DNA of 48,589 bases from an uncultured Clostridia bacterium (GTDB lineage: Bacteria; Bacillota; Clostridia; Christensenellales; Borkfalkiaceae). The translations under genes were made by a program, and so were the position numbers. The first letter of the stretch is position 1; every line of letters starts with the position of its first letter. The stretch is from the NCBI GenBank assembly GCA_947631325.1, contig CANRKX010000008.1, forward strand, positions 1 through 48,589, read 5' to 3'. Positions 8,972 to 17,814 of this stretch are shown here, one piece after another. The notes under the pieces were generated by a model. The model was not told where the DNA came from and searched no databases. It saw nothing but the letters and a program-made list of their open reading frames with translations.

Positions 8972-10327
8972 ATGTTCAACACCAACGAAGTTCTCGAAAC
9001 CATAAATATGGTCGAGAAAGAACATCTCGACATAAGAACGGTCACCATGGGCATTTCCCTCATGCCCTGCATTGCGGGCACCGCCGAAGAGACGGCGCAA
9101 AAGGTCTATGACGAAATATGCAAGAGGGCGGAAAATATCGTCAAGGTCACGCAAGATCTGTCGCGTGAATACGGCATACCCATAGTAAATAAGCGCGTGT
9201 CTATAACGCCCGCAAGTCTCATCTGCGCCCCCTTTGCTTCAAAATCAATCCTAATCGGCAAGGCTCTCGACAGGGCGGCAAAGCAGGTGGGGGTGGATTT
9301 TCTCGGCGGATATTCGGCGCTCGTCCACAAGGGAATGGCGGACTATGAGAGGGAGTTTATAAAGAGTATTCCCGAAACGCTGTCCATGACAGACAGACTG
9401 TGCTCGTCGGTCAACGTCGGCTCGTCCAAGTCGGGCATAAATATGGACGCCGTCGCCCTCATGGGCAAAATCGTAAAGGAGACAGCAGAAAAGACTGCCG
9501 ACAAGGGCGGTTACGGCTGTGCAAAACTCGTCGTATTCTGCAACGCGGTGGAGGACAACCCCTTTATGGCGGGGGCATTTCACGGCGTGGGCGAGAGCGG
9601 CACGGTTATTAACGTCGGCGTATCGGGTCCGGGCGTCGTTCAACACGCAATTGAAGCAATCCCCGACGCAGACCTTTCAGATCTCGCCGAAATGATTAAG
9701 AGGACGGCGTTCAAGATAACCCGCGCGGGTCAGCTCATCGCAAGGGAAGCGGCAAAACGCCTCAACGCCGAATTCGGCATTGTCGATTTATCGCTTGCAC
9801 CCACGCCCGCAAGGGGGGATTCGGTGGCGGCTATCCTCGAAGAAATGGGGCTTGAAAGCGTGGGCACCCACGGCACGACGGCTTGCCTTGCCATGCTCAA
9901 CGATGCCGTCAAAAAGGGCGGCGTTATGGCAAGTTCGCGCGTAGGCGGGCTTTCGGGCGCGTTTATTCCCGTATCTGAGGATATCGGCATGATTGAAGCC
10001 GCCGAGCGGGGTAGCCTATGTATAGACAAGCTTGAAGCCATGACCGCGGTATGTTCCGTGGGGCTTGATATGATAGCCGTCCCGGGCGACACGAGCGCGG
10101 CAACCATAAGCGCGATTATCGCCGACGAAGCGGCGATAGGCATGATAAACAACAAGACGACGGCAGTCAGGGTCATTCCCGCACCCGGGAAAAAGGTGGG
10201 CGACGAAGTAAACTTCGGCGGACTGCTCGGCAGGGCGCCCATAATGCCCGTTCACGGCGAGTCGGCGGAAAAATTCATAAAGAGGGGCGGGCTCATTCCC
10301 GCGCCCATCCATTCAAATAAAAATTAG
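8972..10327 (+). CDS. DUF711/UPF0210 (PFL-family) protein
   Basis: A 451-residue protein of the UPF0210/DUF711 family, which has a glycyl-radical-like barrel fold but no established reaction. Recognisable parts are the N-terminal [11 protein letters not shown], the Gly-rich central [11 protein letters not shown]-like segment (VSGPGVV) and the [15 protein letters not shown] region. I chose ATG 8972 because AAGGAG lies at 8962-8967 and the preceding ACT gene stops at 8963; an upstream in-frame ATG at 8882 would overlap the ACT gene by 82 bp. The tight spacing argues for cotranslation with the ACT protein. Confidence 0.88.
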   Translation: MFNTNEVLETINMVEKEHLDIRTVTMGISLMPCIAGTAEETAQKVYDEICKRAENIVKVTQDLSREYGIPIVNKRVSITPASLICAPFASKSILIGKALDRAAKQVGVDFLGGYSALVHKGMADYEREFIKSIPETLSMTDRLCSSVNVGSSKSGINMDAVALMGKIVKETAEKTADKGGYGCAKLVVFCNAVEDNPFMAGAFHGVGESGTVINVGVSGPGVVQHAIEAIPDADLSDLAEMIKRTAFKITRAGQLIAREAAKRLNAEFGIVDLSLAPTPARGDSVAAILEEMGLESVGTHGTTACLAMLNDAVKKGGVMASSRVGGLSGAFIPVSEDIGMIEAAERGSLCIDKLEAMTAVCSVGLDMIAVPGDTSAATISAIIADEAAIGMINNKTTAVRVIPAPGKKVGDEVNFGGLLGRAPIMPVHGESAEKFIKRGGLIPAPIHSNKN

Positions 10328-10335
10328 AGGTAAAA

Positions 10336-12111
10336 ATGAAGAGAAGCGAAGTAGAAGAAAGTCACAAATGGCGTCTTGAGGACATCTTTGCAACCCCCGA
10401 AGATTGGGAAAAGGAGTATGCAAAGACCACCGAGAGAATAGATTTTTCCAAATATGCGGGCAAGCTCGGCGACAGAAATACCCTTTTGAAGTTTTTGAAA
10501 GAGAACGACGAAGTGGATAAATCTTTGGATAAGCTTCTGTCTTACGCACACCTCAAAAACGACGAGGACAGGAGTATATCCGAGAGCAACGCAAGATATT
10601 CCCGTGTCTACACGCTATACACAAAGTACGCTACCGAGACGGCTTTTTTCGAGCCCGAAATGTCCGCCCTTGACGACAGCTATTTGAAATCTTTAATTGA
10701 GGACGGCGACTTTTCGGACTATGACTATCAGATAAAGAGGATAATGGCGGGCAAGCCGCATGCCGTGTCCGAGGCGGAAGAGAGACTCATGGGCATGGCG
10801 TTCGAAGTGTTCAACACCTTCAGCGAAACTTTCGAGATGATTGATAACCTCGACCTTCCCCTGCCCGAAATAGAGTATGAGGGCAAGAAAGTAAAACTCA
10901 CCCACGGGCTTTACGGCATGATACTCCACAGTGACGACAGGGCGTTAAGAGAGGAGGCGTATAACAAGTATTACGGCGCATACAAGAGCCTTTTAAATAC
11001 CATAACATCAACCTATATCGGCAACGTCAAGAGCGACGTTTTGGGCAGCAGGGTATATAAATTCGGCTCCTGTCTCGAGCGCGCGCTCTTCGGCGAGGAC
11101 GTGGATGCGGCGGTCTATAAAAACCTTATAAAGGCGGTGGACGGCAACCTCGGCTCGATGCACAGATATATTGCGGACAGAAAGAAGATTAAGGGCTATG
11201 ACAGGCAATACTTCTATGATATATATGCGCCAATGGTCGAGGGGGTGGATTTCAAGCCCTCGTTCGACGAAGCTTATGAAATAGTCAAAAAGGGGCTTGC
11301 GCCCCTCGGAAAAGATTATATTTCCCTTCTCGAAAAGGGCAGAAAAGAGAGGTGGATTGACGTTGAGGAGACAGACTATAAGCGCAACGGCGCATTCAGC
11401 GCAAGCTGTTACGGCGTTCACCCCTATGTGCTTTTGAATTATCAGCCGTCTATATCCGAAGTGTTCACGATAGCGCACGAAATGGGTCACTCATTGCACA
11501 CCTATTTTTCGCAACACGCCCAGCCGTACGCCAAGAGCCAATACAAAATCTTCGTCGCCGAGGTCGCGAGCACGGTAAACGAGGTGCTGTTATTGAAGTA
11601 TCTGTACTCCCACGCCGACGACCTGTCGCTCAAAAAATATCTTCTCAATTACTATCTCGACACCATCCGCGCCACTTTGCACAGGCAGACCATGTTTGCC
11701 GAATTCGAGAGCGAAGTCCACGCAATGGCGGAGAGGAACGAGCCGCTCACAAAGGACAACATGTGCGCGCTTTATGCCGAAATCGGCAAAAAATATTACG
11801 GCGACGGCATCGAACACGACGAAAATATAAGCTGCGAGTGGGCGAGAATACCGCACTTTTACAACTCTTTCTACGTCTATAAATACGCAACGGGCATAAT
11901 CTCGGCGATAAATATCGCAGACAGAATACTTGCCGAGGGCGAGCCTGCCGTAAAAGACTACTTCAATTTTTTAAAGGGCGGCTCATCGACCGACCCCGTC
12001 TCGCTTTTAAAACTTGCGGGCGTGGATTTAACACAGGAAAAAGCCTTTAAGGTCGCGATGAATGAGTTCGACGAGACCTTGAAACAATTTGAAAAACTTA
12101 TGGGAATTTAA
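10336..12111 (+). CDS. pepF: oligoendopeptidase F
   Basis: A 591-residue M3B zinc metallopeptidase that degrades cytoplasmic oligopeptides. The zinc motif HEMGH starts at about residue 381 within FTIAHEMGHSLHTYF; the third ligand Glu lies in the following FVAEVASTVNE helix (~406). The N-terminal helical cap and the C-terminal KGGSSTDPVSLLKLAGVD (~565) are typical of PepF. Length is normal. The start has AGAGGT nearby and follows the DUF711 gene by 8 bp. Confidence 0.94.
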   Translation: MKRSEVEESHKWRLEDIFATPEDWEKEYAKTTERIDFSKYAGKLGDRNTLLKFLKENDEVDKSLDKLLSYAHLKNDEDRSISESNARYSRVYTLYTKYATETAFFEPEMSALDDSYLKSLIEDGDFSDYDYQIKRIMAGKPHAVSEAEERLMGMAFEVFNTFSETFEMIDNLDLPLPEIEYEGKKVKLTHGLYGMILHSDDRALREEAYNKYYGAYKSLLNTITSTYIGNVKSDVLGSRVYKFGSCLERALFGEDVDAAVYKNLIKAVDGNLGSMHRYIADRKKIKGYDRQYFYDIYAPMVEGVDFKPSFDEAYEIVKKGLAPLGKDYISLLEKGRKERWIDVEETDYKRNGAFSASCYGVHPYVLLNYQPSISEVFTIAHEMGHSLHTYFSQHAQPYAKSQYKIFVAEVASTVNEVLLLKYLYSHADDLSLKKYLLNYYLDTIRATLHRQTMFAEFESEVHAMAERNEPLTKDNMCALYAEIGKKYYGDGIEHDENISCEWARIPHFYNSFYVYKYATGIISAINIADRILAEGEPAVKDYFNFLKGGSSTDPVSLLKLAGVDLTQEKAFKVAMNEFDETLKQFEKLMGI

Positions 12112-12115
12112 GAAA

Positions 12116-13576
12116 ATGGCAGACAGAAAAACAAACGCAATGCCGAACAATCTCGACGCTGAACAGGCGTTGCTCGGCTGTATGCTCATCGACAACGAAA
12201 TACTTCCCGACGTCCTTGACGGGCTGGACGCGGGCGACTTCTATCAGGAGTCGCACAAGTTCATCATCTCTGCCGTAAAAATGATATTTGAGGAGAGAAA
12301 ACCCCTCGATATCGTAACTCTTTCGGACAAGTTGGAGAACGAGGGCAGCCTTGAAAAGGCGGGCGGGATATCCTATCTCACCGAACTTGCGCAAATCACC
12401 CCTTCCGCCGCAAATTACAAATTTTATCTCGATATAGTTAAGAGGGATAGCATCAACCGCAAGCTCATCCGCGCCGCAAAGGACATAATAGAATATGCAC
12501 AGGATAGCGACGACCAGTTAAAGAGCATACAGTTCGCCGAAAGACAGGTGTACGATATCTCAAAGACCACCGATTCCTCCACCGTAAAGGACATAAGGGA
12601 GAGCGACGCCGTTGACAAAGTGCTCGAAAAATTCCAGAAGCTCTCGCAGGATAAGGATGCATACAGGGGTGTTCCCACGGGCTTTACCCGCCTTGACAGA
12701 TTGACGAACGGTCTGCAAAAATCCGACCTTATCGTCATCGCCGCCCGCCCCGGAATGGGAAAAACTTCGCTTGCAATGAACATCGTCGAGCATGCGGCTG
12801 TCGTCAACGGCTCGGTGTGCGCCGTGTTCAGCCTCGAAATGCCCGAAATTCAGATAGTTCAAAGGTTGATTTGCAGTACGGCGGGGGTCAGCATGTCGGA
12901 CGCCCTTTCGGGCAAACTGCAATCCGAAGATTGGAAAAAGCTGGCAAAATACAGCGAAATCATTAAAAAGTGCAAGATATTTATTGACGATTCCTCCCGC
13001 GTGACGCCCACCGAAATAATTTCCAAATGTAGAAGGATTAAGGCTAAGAACGGGGCGCTTGACCTCGTAATGATAGACTACATACAGCTCATGTCGAGCG
13101 GCAAGAAGGGGGGCGACGAGAACAGAACGCAGGAAGTCGCTTCCATCACCCGCGACCTCAAAATTATGGCAAAGGAACTCGACGTTCCCGTCATCGCGCT
13201 CTCGCAGTTGCGCAGAATACAGTCGGGCGAGCCGCAGTTGAGCGATTTGCGCGAGTCGGGCGCGATAGAGCAGGACGCGGATATAGTCATGTTCATCAAC
13301 CGCCCCGACGTCAACGCCACCCCCGAGGATATCAAAAAGAACAATATAGTTAAGGGTATGGCGGATTTGATTGTCGCAAAGCACAGAAACGGCGGTCTCG
13401 ACAGAATAAAATTGAGGTTCAGAAGCGAGTTGACCAAGTTCGTCAATCCCGAGACAAACGAGGAATACGAGAACAGATTCCCCGGCGACGGCGGCAATAC
13501 TCCGCCCCCGCAGGAGGAGGAAGCGGCGCCCGTCGATTCATACGATATACCGCCCGAAGAGGAGCCTCCGTTTTAA
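12116..13576 (+). CDS. dnaB: replicative DNA helicase
   Basis: A 486-residue DnaB-family hexameric helicase. The N-terminal domain contains NLDAEQALLGCML; the RecA-like motor has Walker A ARPGMGKTSLAMN (~205), Walker B-like LVMIDYIQLM (~315) and the Arg-finger region QLSDLRESGAIEQDAD (~375). A Pro/Glu-rich tail ends the protein. ATG 12116 is chosen because it starts right after the pepF stop (12111) and gives the usual MADR...PNNLDAEQ beginning; an in-frame ATG at 12089 would lie inside pepF. A DnaD-like putative loader subunit is encoded at 680-2407. Confidence 0.95.
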   Translation: MADRKTNAMPNNLDAEQALLGCMLIDNEILPDVLDGLDAGDFYQESHKFIISAVKMIFEERKPLDIVTLSDKLENEGSLEKAGGISYLTELAQITPSAANYKFYLDIVKRDSINRKLIRAAKDIIEYAQDSDDQLKSIQFAERQVYDISKTTDSSTVKDIRESDAVDKVLEKFQKLSQDKDAYRGVPTGFTRLDRLTNGLQKSDLIVIAARPGMGKTSLAMNIVEHAAVVNGSVCAVFSLEMPEIQIVQRLICSTAGVSMSDALSGKLQSEDWKKLAKYSEIIKKCKIFIDDSSRVTPTEIISKCRRIKAKNGALDLVMIDYIQLMSSGKKGGDENRTQEVASITRDLKIMAKELDVPVIALSQLRRIQSGEPQLSDLRESGAIEQDADIVMFINRPDVNATPEDIKKNNIVKGMADLIVAKHRNGGLDRIKLRFRSELTKFVNPETNEEYENRFPGDGGNTPPPQEEEAAPVDSYDIPPEEEPPF

Positions 13577-13579
13577 GTT

Positions 13580-14584
13580 ATGACCCGCATTTTACCCATA
13601 GACGGCGACAGCCTTGAAATGGCGAAAAGCATAATCGACGGGGGCGGCGCAGTCGCATTCCCCACCGAGACGGTGTACGGCTTGGGCGCAAACGCCTTTT
13701 CTACTTCAGCCGTCGACAATATATTCAGGATAAAGGGTCGCCCCAACGACAATCCCCTTATCGTGCATGTCACCGAGGACTTCGACCTTTTTAAACTTGT
13801 CGATTACGTGCCCGAATATGCCAAAGTTTTGGCAAAAAAATTTTTACCCGGACCTTTGACCATGGTCTATCCGAGCAAGGGCAAGGTGAGTCCTTCGGTG
13901 AGTTGCGGGCTTGATACCCTCGCCGTGCGCATACCCTCGCATATCGGCGCGCAGAAGTTTTTAAAGGCGATGGGTGTTCCCATCGCCGCGCCGTCGGCAA
14001 ACATCTCAAAGCACGTCAGCCCGACCTCGGCGGAACACGTCTTTTACGACCTCAACGGAAAAATTGACCTCATATTGGACGGCGGATGCTGTCAGGGCGG
14101 GATAGAGAGCACCGTCCTCGACTGCACGGGCGAATATCCCGTGATTTTGAGGAGCGGACTTGTCACCCGCGAGATGATTGAAGAGGTCACGGGCAGGTGC
14201 GGGGTGTATGCCTATAAAGAGGGCGCGCCCGCGCGTTCACCGGGGATGAAATATAAACACTATTCGCCCAAATGCAAAACTTCGCTCTTTGCGCCCGACA
14301 AAATAAAAGAAGCCGTCAAAGAATATGACGGCGCGATTGCCGAAGGAATAAAGGCTTTAATCATGTGCGACGGAAAAACGGCGCAATCATTAAGGCGCGA
14401 TTTCGGCGGCAGGGAGCTTAAATTGATAATTCTCGGGAACACGCCCGAGGAGATGGCGGCAAATCTGTATGCAAAACTTCGCGAAGCGGAATTGACCGCA
14501 GACTATCTTATAACTATTGCGCCCGACAATAGAGACGGCGTTATGGCGGGGGTCATGAACAGGCTTTCAAAGGCTTGTCGTTGA
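13580..14584 (+). CDS. tsaC: threonylcarbamoyl-AMP synthase (TsaC/Sua5, YwlC)
   Basis: A 334-residue Sua5-type enzyme that makes threonylcarbamoyl-AMP from Thr, bicarbonate and ATP for the t6A37 modification of ANN-decoding tRNAs. The YrdC domain (about 1-205) shows FPTETVYGLGANA and KGRPNDNPLIVHV; after it comes a linker with PGMKYKHYSPK and the C-terminal Sua5 domain (to 334). The full two-domain length matches Bacillus YwlC. It starts 3 bp after dnaB. The order tsaC-ywlE-rpiB mirrors Bacillus subtilis ywlC-ywlE-ywlF. Confidence 0.94.
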   Translation: MTRILPIDGDSLEMAKSIIDGGGAVAFPTETVYGLGANAFSTSAVDNIFRIKGRPNDNPLIVHVTEDFDLFKLVDYVPEYAKVLAKKFLPGPLTMVYPSKGKVSPSVSCGLDTLAVRIPSHIGAQKFLKAMGVPIAAPSANISKHVSPTSAEHVFYDLNGKIDLILDGGCCQGGIESTVLDCTGEYPVILRSGLVTREMIEEVTGRCGVYAYKEGAPARSPGMKYKHYSPKCKTSLFAPDKIKEAVKEYDGAIAEGIKALIMCDGKTAQSLRRDFGGRELKLIILGNTPEEMAANLYAKLREAELTADYLITIAPDNRDGVMAGVMNRLSKACR

Positions 14585-14602
14585 CCTTCGGGGAGATGCT
14601 AT

Positions 14603-15064
14603 ATGAAGAGGAAGAGAGTTTTATTCGTCTGTACGGGCAACACATGCCGCAGTCCTATGGCGGAAATGCTTTTAAGACACAAACTCAAAAAGAATAAAAT
14701 CAAGTGGTGGGACGTGTCCTCATGCGGAATAGCCGCCGAAGTTGGCGGAAGCATGAGCCCCAACAGCGTCGCCGCCCTCGCGGAAGTGGGCATCAAGGTC
14801 GATAAATTCTCGCCCTGCCAACTCACGCAGAAAAAGATTGAGGCAAGCACAATTGTTATCTGCATGACCTTAAACCAAAAACAGATGCTTGAGGGGTGCG
14901 GACACGTATTTTGCGTGCGCGACGTGACGGGATATGACGTGCCCGATCCGTACGGGCGCGACCTCAACGCATACAGGGCAGCGCGCGACGCCCTTTCCAA
15001 GGCGTGCGATCTGATAATCGAAAACTATATTACACAATATAAGGACGGTGAAGAAATAAAATGA
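14603..15064 (+). CDS. ywlE: YwlE-type low-molecular-weight phosphatase (predicted protein-arginine phosphatase)
   Basis: A 153-residue LMW-PTP-fold phosphatase. The P-loop CTGNTCRSPMAE lies near residues 10-21 (Cx5R), and the general acid Asp is in DVPDPYG (~113). Established work on Bacillus YwlE shows that Thr in the CTGNTCRS loop favours phosphoarginine, whereas tyrosine phosphatases carry Ile there; this protein has Thr, so phosphoarginine is the likelier substrate. No McsB kinase gene is in the window. GGGGAG precedes the start and the stop overlaps the rpiB start (ATGA). Confidence 0.9.
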   Translation: MKRKRVLFVCTGNTCRSPMAEMLLRHKLKKNKIKWWDVSSCGIAAEVGGSMSPNSVAALAEVGIKVDKFSPCQLTQKKIEASTIVICMTLNQKQMLEGCGHVFCVRDVTGYDVPDPYGRDLNAYRAARDALSKACDLIIENYITQYKDGEEIK

Positions 15065-15522
15065 AAATTGCGGTTGCATGCGACCATGGCGGTCTCAATT
15101 TGAAGAGGGAGATAATAAGATATCTCGACGAACACGGTCATCAGACGGTGGATTACGGCTGCGACAGCTTCGACAGCTGCGACTATCCCGACTTTGCCCT
15201 TCCCGCGGCGGAAGCCGTTGCGGGCGGCGAGTGCGACAGGGGGATTGTTGTCTGTTCGACGGGCATAGGCGTTTCAATCGTCGCAAACAAAGTGCCCGGG
15301 GTGCGCTGTGCGCACTGCCACGACAGCTACTGCGCGGAGTATACCCGCCTGCATAACGACGCCAATATGCTCGCTCTCGGCGAAAAGGTAGTGGGTGTGG
15401 GCTATGCCTTAAAAATAGTTCAAACCTTCCTCGAAACCAAGTTCGAGGGGGGCAGACACCAGCGCAGAATAGACAAGATAACGAGGATTGAAGAGAAGTA
15501 CTGCAAGAAGAATTCAGACTGA
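15061..15522 (+). CDS. rpiB: ribose-5-phosphate isomerase B
   Basis: A 153-residue RpiB/LacAB-type isomerase interconverting ribose-5-P and ribulose-5-P in the pentose phosphate pathway. Typical segments are IAVACDHGG (~3-11, substrate-binding Asp/His), DYGCDS (~37), the catalytic-Cys strand GIVVCSTGIGVSI (~62-74) and AHCHDSYCAEYTR (~90). Start codon overlaps the ywlE stop by 4 bp. It is the last gene of the long co-directional run and is followed by a hairpin terminator. Confidence 0.95.
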   Translation: MKIAVACDHGGLNLKREIIRYLDEHGHQTVDYGCDSFDSCDYPDFALPAAEAVAGGECDRGIVVCSTGIGVSIVANKVPGVRCAHCHDSYCAEYTRLHNDANMLALGEKVVGVGYALKIVQTFLETKFEGGRHQRRIDKITRIEEKYCKKNSD

Positions 15523-15538
15523 TAAAATACGCAAATTC

Positions 15539-15573
15539 AAAGACCGCCGAAGCTCATTGCTTCGGCGGTCTTT
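15539..15573. terminator. bidirectional terminator overlapping the 3' end of comEC
   Basis: A perfect 15-bp stem (15539-15553 with 15559-15573), loop TCATT, A-rich on one arm and T-rich on the other. It ends rpiB on the + strand. The right arm encodes the last residues of the convergent ComEC protein, whose stop codon (15554-15556) lies in the loop. Confidence 0.85.
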
Positions 15574-17641
15574 CGCAAGAAACCGTGAAATTTTTGCTGT
15601 CCGTCAAAATGCTGAATTCGCCCGAATTAAAGCAGTTGAAAGGGGCGTCTTTATCGCCCGTGCACAGCTCCAATTTGCTTTCGCAATAGGCGTTCGGAAG
15701 GGGCGTTATAAACACGTCGGAATAGAGTTCCAAAGTATTTTCACCCGCACATATGCCCAAGTTAAAGTCGTTGAAGCCGATAATTACCGTCTCCTTATTG
15801 GCAAACGCAACATCTGTTCCGCATATATTAAAATCTCTGCCATAGTGCAAAATATTTCCGTTCATCTCCACCTCGTCGACGTTGTCCGAAAAGAGATACA
15901 AATTTCCCAAATTCAATATCGTTTCGAGGTTTGCGGATTGGGTGTCCAGAATTATAAATTTATCGGACTCATTTAAATTTTCCTTTATGTATCGCGTTGG
16001 ATTTTCAGCGGCTTCGTCGGTCATCACATAGACCTTTCCCGCTCGCGACTTTATGACCACGCATAATTCGCCTTTGTCGCTGTTTACCGAAATCTCATAG
16101 CCCGATAGCGGAGAGTAAAATTCATACAGAAAGCTCGCCACGAATAGGACGGCGCAACAGGCGACAATAATGAGTTTTTTGATTAATTTTATGTTGAATT
16201 TATCGCTTGCAAAGGCGAGGGCGATAAAATACAGCGGAGCAAAAGCGCCCAGGTTTGCAGAGGTTATAAGCGAATTTTCGAAACCGTATAATACGAGAAA
16301 TGAGAGCACTGCCTGTATGGGCGCGGCGGCAACCGAAATCAACACCGCAAAGGGCGGAATTATCAGGCAGATGAGCGTCGTTATAAGGAGGACGGCATAG
16401 AGCACAGACATAATCGGCACGACGATGAGGTTTAATAACAGCCCCGCGCCGCTTACATAGCCGAAGGTCATCAGCATGACGGGCAATGTGCCAAGTTGCG
16501 CCGCAAACGAGACGCCCGCCGCCGACGCTATCTTTTTAGGTATTTTTATCTTTTTGAGTATATTTGAGATTTCGGGGGAGAGTATGAATATGGAGCCGAC
16601 GGCACAGACGGAGAGCAAAAATCCCACAGAAAACAGGTGCAGGGGATTGATAAAAAGAATAATTATCACCGCAACCGCCAGTGCGTTAAGTCCGTCGTAT
16701 TTTTCATATATCAGCCTTGCCGCCGAGGACACGGCGCACATTATGGCGGCGCGCACCGACGAGAGCGAAAAGCCGCACACGCCCGAATATAAAAACACCG
16801 TCAAAAGGCAGATTGTCGCCCTCAGATACTTGTTAAGGCGCAGTTTTCTTGTTATGAAGTTGACTATCGCATAGAGTATGCCGATATGCAACCCCGACAC
16901 GGCAAAGAGGTGGGCAACGCCGCCCGTTCTGAAATTCGAAAGGGTGGAATCTTCAACGCCGTCGGTGTTTCCCGTCAAAAGGGCATAGCACACGCCCGCG
17001 CTCTCTTCGTCGAGATTGTCATATAAAAGACGGTGAACGGAGCTTCTCACGCTGCCGAAGAGCGAAAAGCCGTAATCGGACACCATATCGGAGTATACAT
17101 AGGCGGTGTATCTTATGTCCTTTTCGGCAAAGTTATTGAGTTTTGCATATTCGAACGCGCCCTCGCCGTCGATTTTCGAGGTGAATTTTATTGTATATCC
17201 GATATCGCAGAACTCGCCGTATCTCGAACCGAGAATAACATAGATTTTTCCGCCGACTTTATTTCCGTCAAAAGTAAGCGAGTTTGCGATTACGTATTCG
17301 CCGCTCGACGTTTTGCCCTTGTCGGTGACTTTGCCCTCGACTGTGTACGTTCCGCCGTCAAACGGGGCGTTGTTCTCATATCTTTTCAGCGTTCCCGTGC
17401 AGGCAAATCCGCCGCCGATAAAGAGCAGGAGGGCGATGGTGCAGAAGATTGCAGTCTTTATAAGTCTGAATCTGAAAATCAGACATAAAACAAGCGGCAG
17501 GGCAAACAAGGGGATAGCCAAAAGCAGCCACAGACTGCTTTGGTAGAAGTATACAAGCATTATCCCCGTGAAAACGCCCGCGCAGAGAGATAGCGCGCAG
17601 ACGACGGGTATCCTCAGATTCACCCACTTCGTCATATGCAA
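15554..17641 (-). CDS. comEC: ComEC/Rec2-family membrane protein
   Basis: A 695-residue polytopic protein of the ComEC family, the channel for single-stranded DNA uptake in natural transformation. Two to three N-terminal membrane helices are followed by an OB-like extracytoplasmic domain (about 85-190), then the Competence domain starting at VAHLFAVSGLHIGILYAIVNF (~245) with many helices to ~510. The last ~170 residues lie where many ComEC proteins have a metallo-beta-lactamase-like nuclease domain, but no HxHxDH motif is present, so that activity looks lost. The start may instead be Met3 (17635). No other competence pilus genes are nearby; a TfoX-domain gene lies at 45.5 kb. Confidence 0.88.
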   Translation of the reverse strand: MHMTKWVNLRIPVVCALSLCAGVFTGIMLVYFYQSSLWLLLAIPLFALPLVLCLIFRFRLIKTAIFCTIALLLFIGGGFACTGTLKRYENNAPFDGGTYTVEGKVTDKGKTSSGEYVIANSLTFDGNKVGGKIYVILGSRYGEFCDIGYTIKFTSKIDGEGAFEYAKLNNFAEKDIRYTAYVYSDMVSDYGFSLFGSVRSSVHRLLYDNLDEESAGVCYALLTGNTDGVEDSTLSNFRTGGVAHLFAVSGLHIGILYAIVNFITRKLRLNKYLRATICLLTVFLYSGVCGFSLSSVRAAIMCAVSSAARLIYEKYDGLNALAVAVIIILFINPLHLFSVGFLLSVCAVGSIFILSPEISNILKKIKIPKKIASAAGVSFAAQLGTLPVMLMTFGYVSGAGLLLNLIVVPIMSVLYAVLLITTLICLIIPPFAVLISVAAAPIQAVLSFLVLYGFENSLITSANLGAFAPLYFIALAFASDKFNIKLIKKLIIVACCAVLFVASFLYEFYSPLSGYEISVNSDKGELCVVIKSRAGKVYVMTDEAAENPTRYIKENLNESDKFIILDTQSANLETILNLGNLYLFSDNVDEVEMNGNILHYGRDFNICGTDVAFANKETVIIGFNDFNLGICAGENTLELYSDVFITPLPNAYCESKLELCTGDKDAPFNCFNSGEFSILTDSKNFTVSCERPPKQ

Positions 17642-17738
17642 ATTTTAGCATTTCAAAAGCCGTTTGTAAAATGCTTGACAAAATTTTTTTAAAATCAGTA
17701 AAAAATTTGTGTAATGGTTTAACATTTTGTATTAATTA

Positions 17739-17767
17739 TTGACATTTAAATTTTTTAGGTATATAAT
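17739..17767 (+). promoter_or_regulatory. consensus SigA promoter of the c-di-GMP gene block
   Basis: TTGACA (17739-17744), 17-bp spacer, TATAAT (17762-17767), a perfect match to the SigA consensus. The predicted transcript start near 17774 lies after the ATG at 17773, which rules out that ATG and supports the start at 17815. Confidence 0.85.
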
Positions 17768-17814
17768 AAAGTATGAGGAAAAATTCTCAATTGTTTTTTA
17801 CGGAGAAAAATCAA

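Noticed and set aside
12560-13384. 274-residue open frame on the - strand
   Set aside because: Fully antisense to dnaB, with no recognisable domain; the frame is open because of the codon bias of dnaB.
17773-17814. Upstream start of the GGDEF gene
   Set aside because: The consensus promoter places the transcript start at about this ATG, while 17815 has a proper ribosome binding site.
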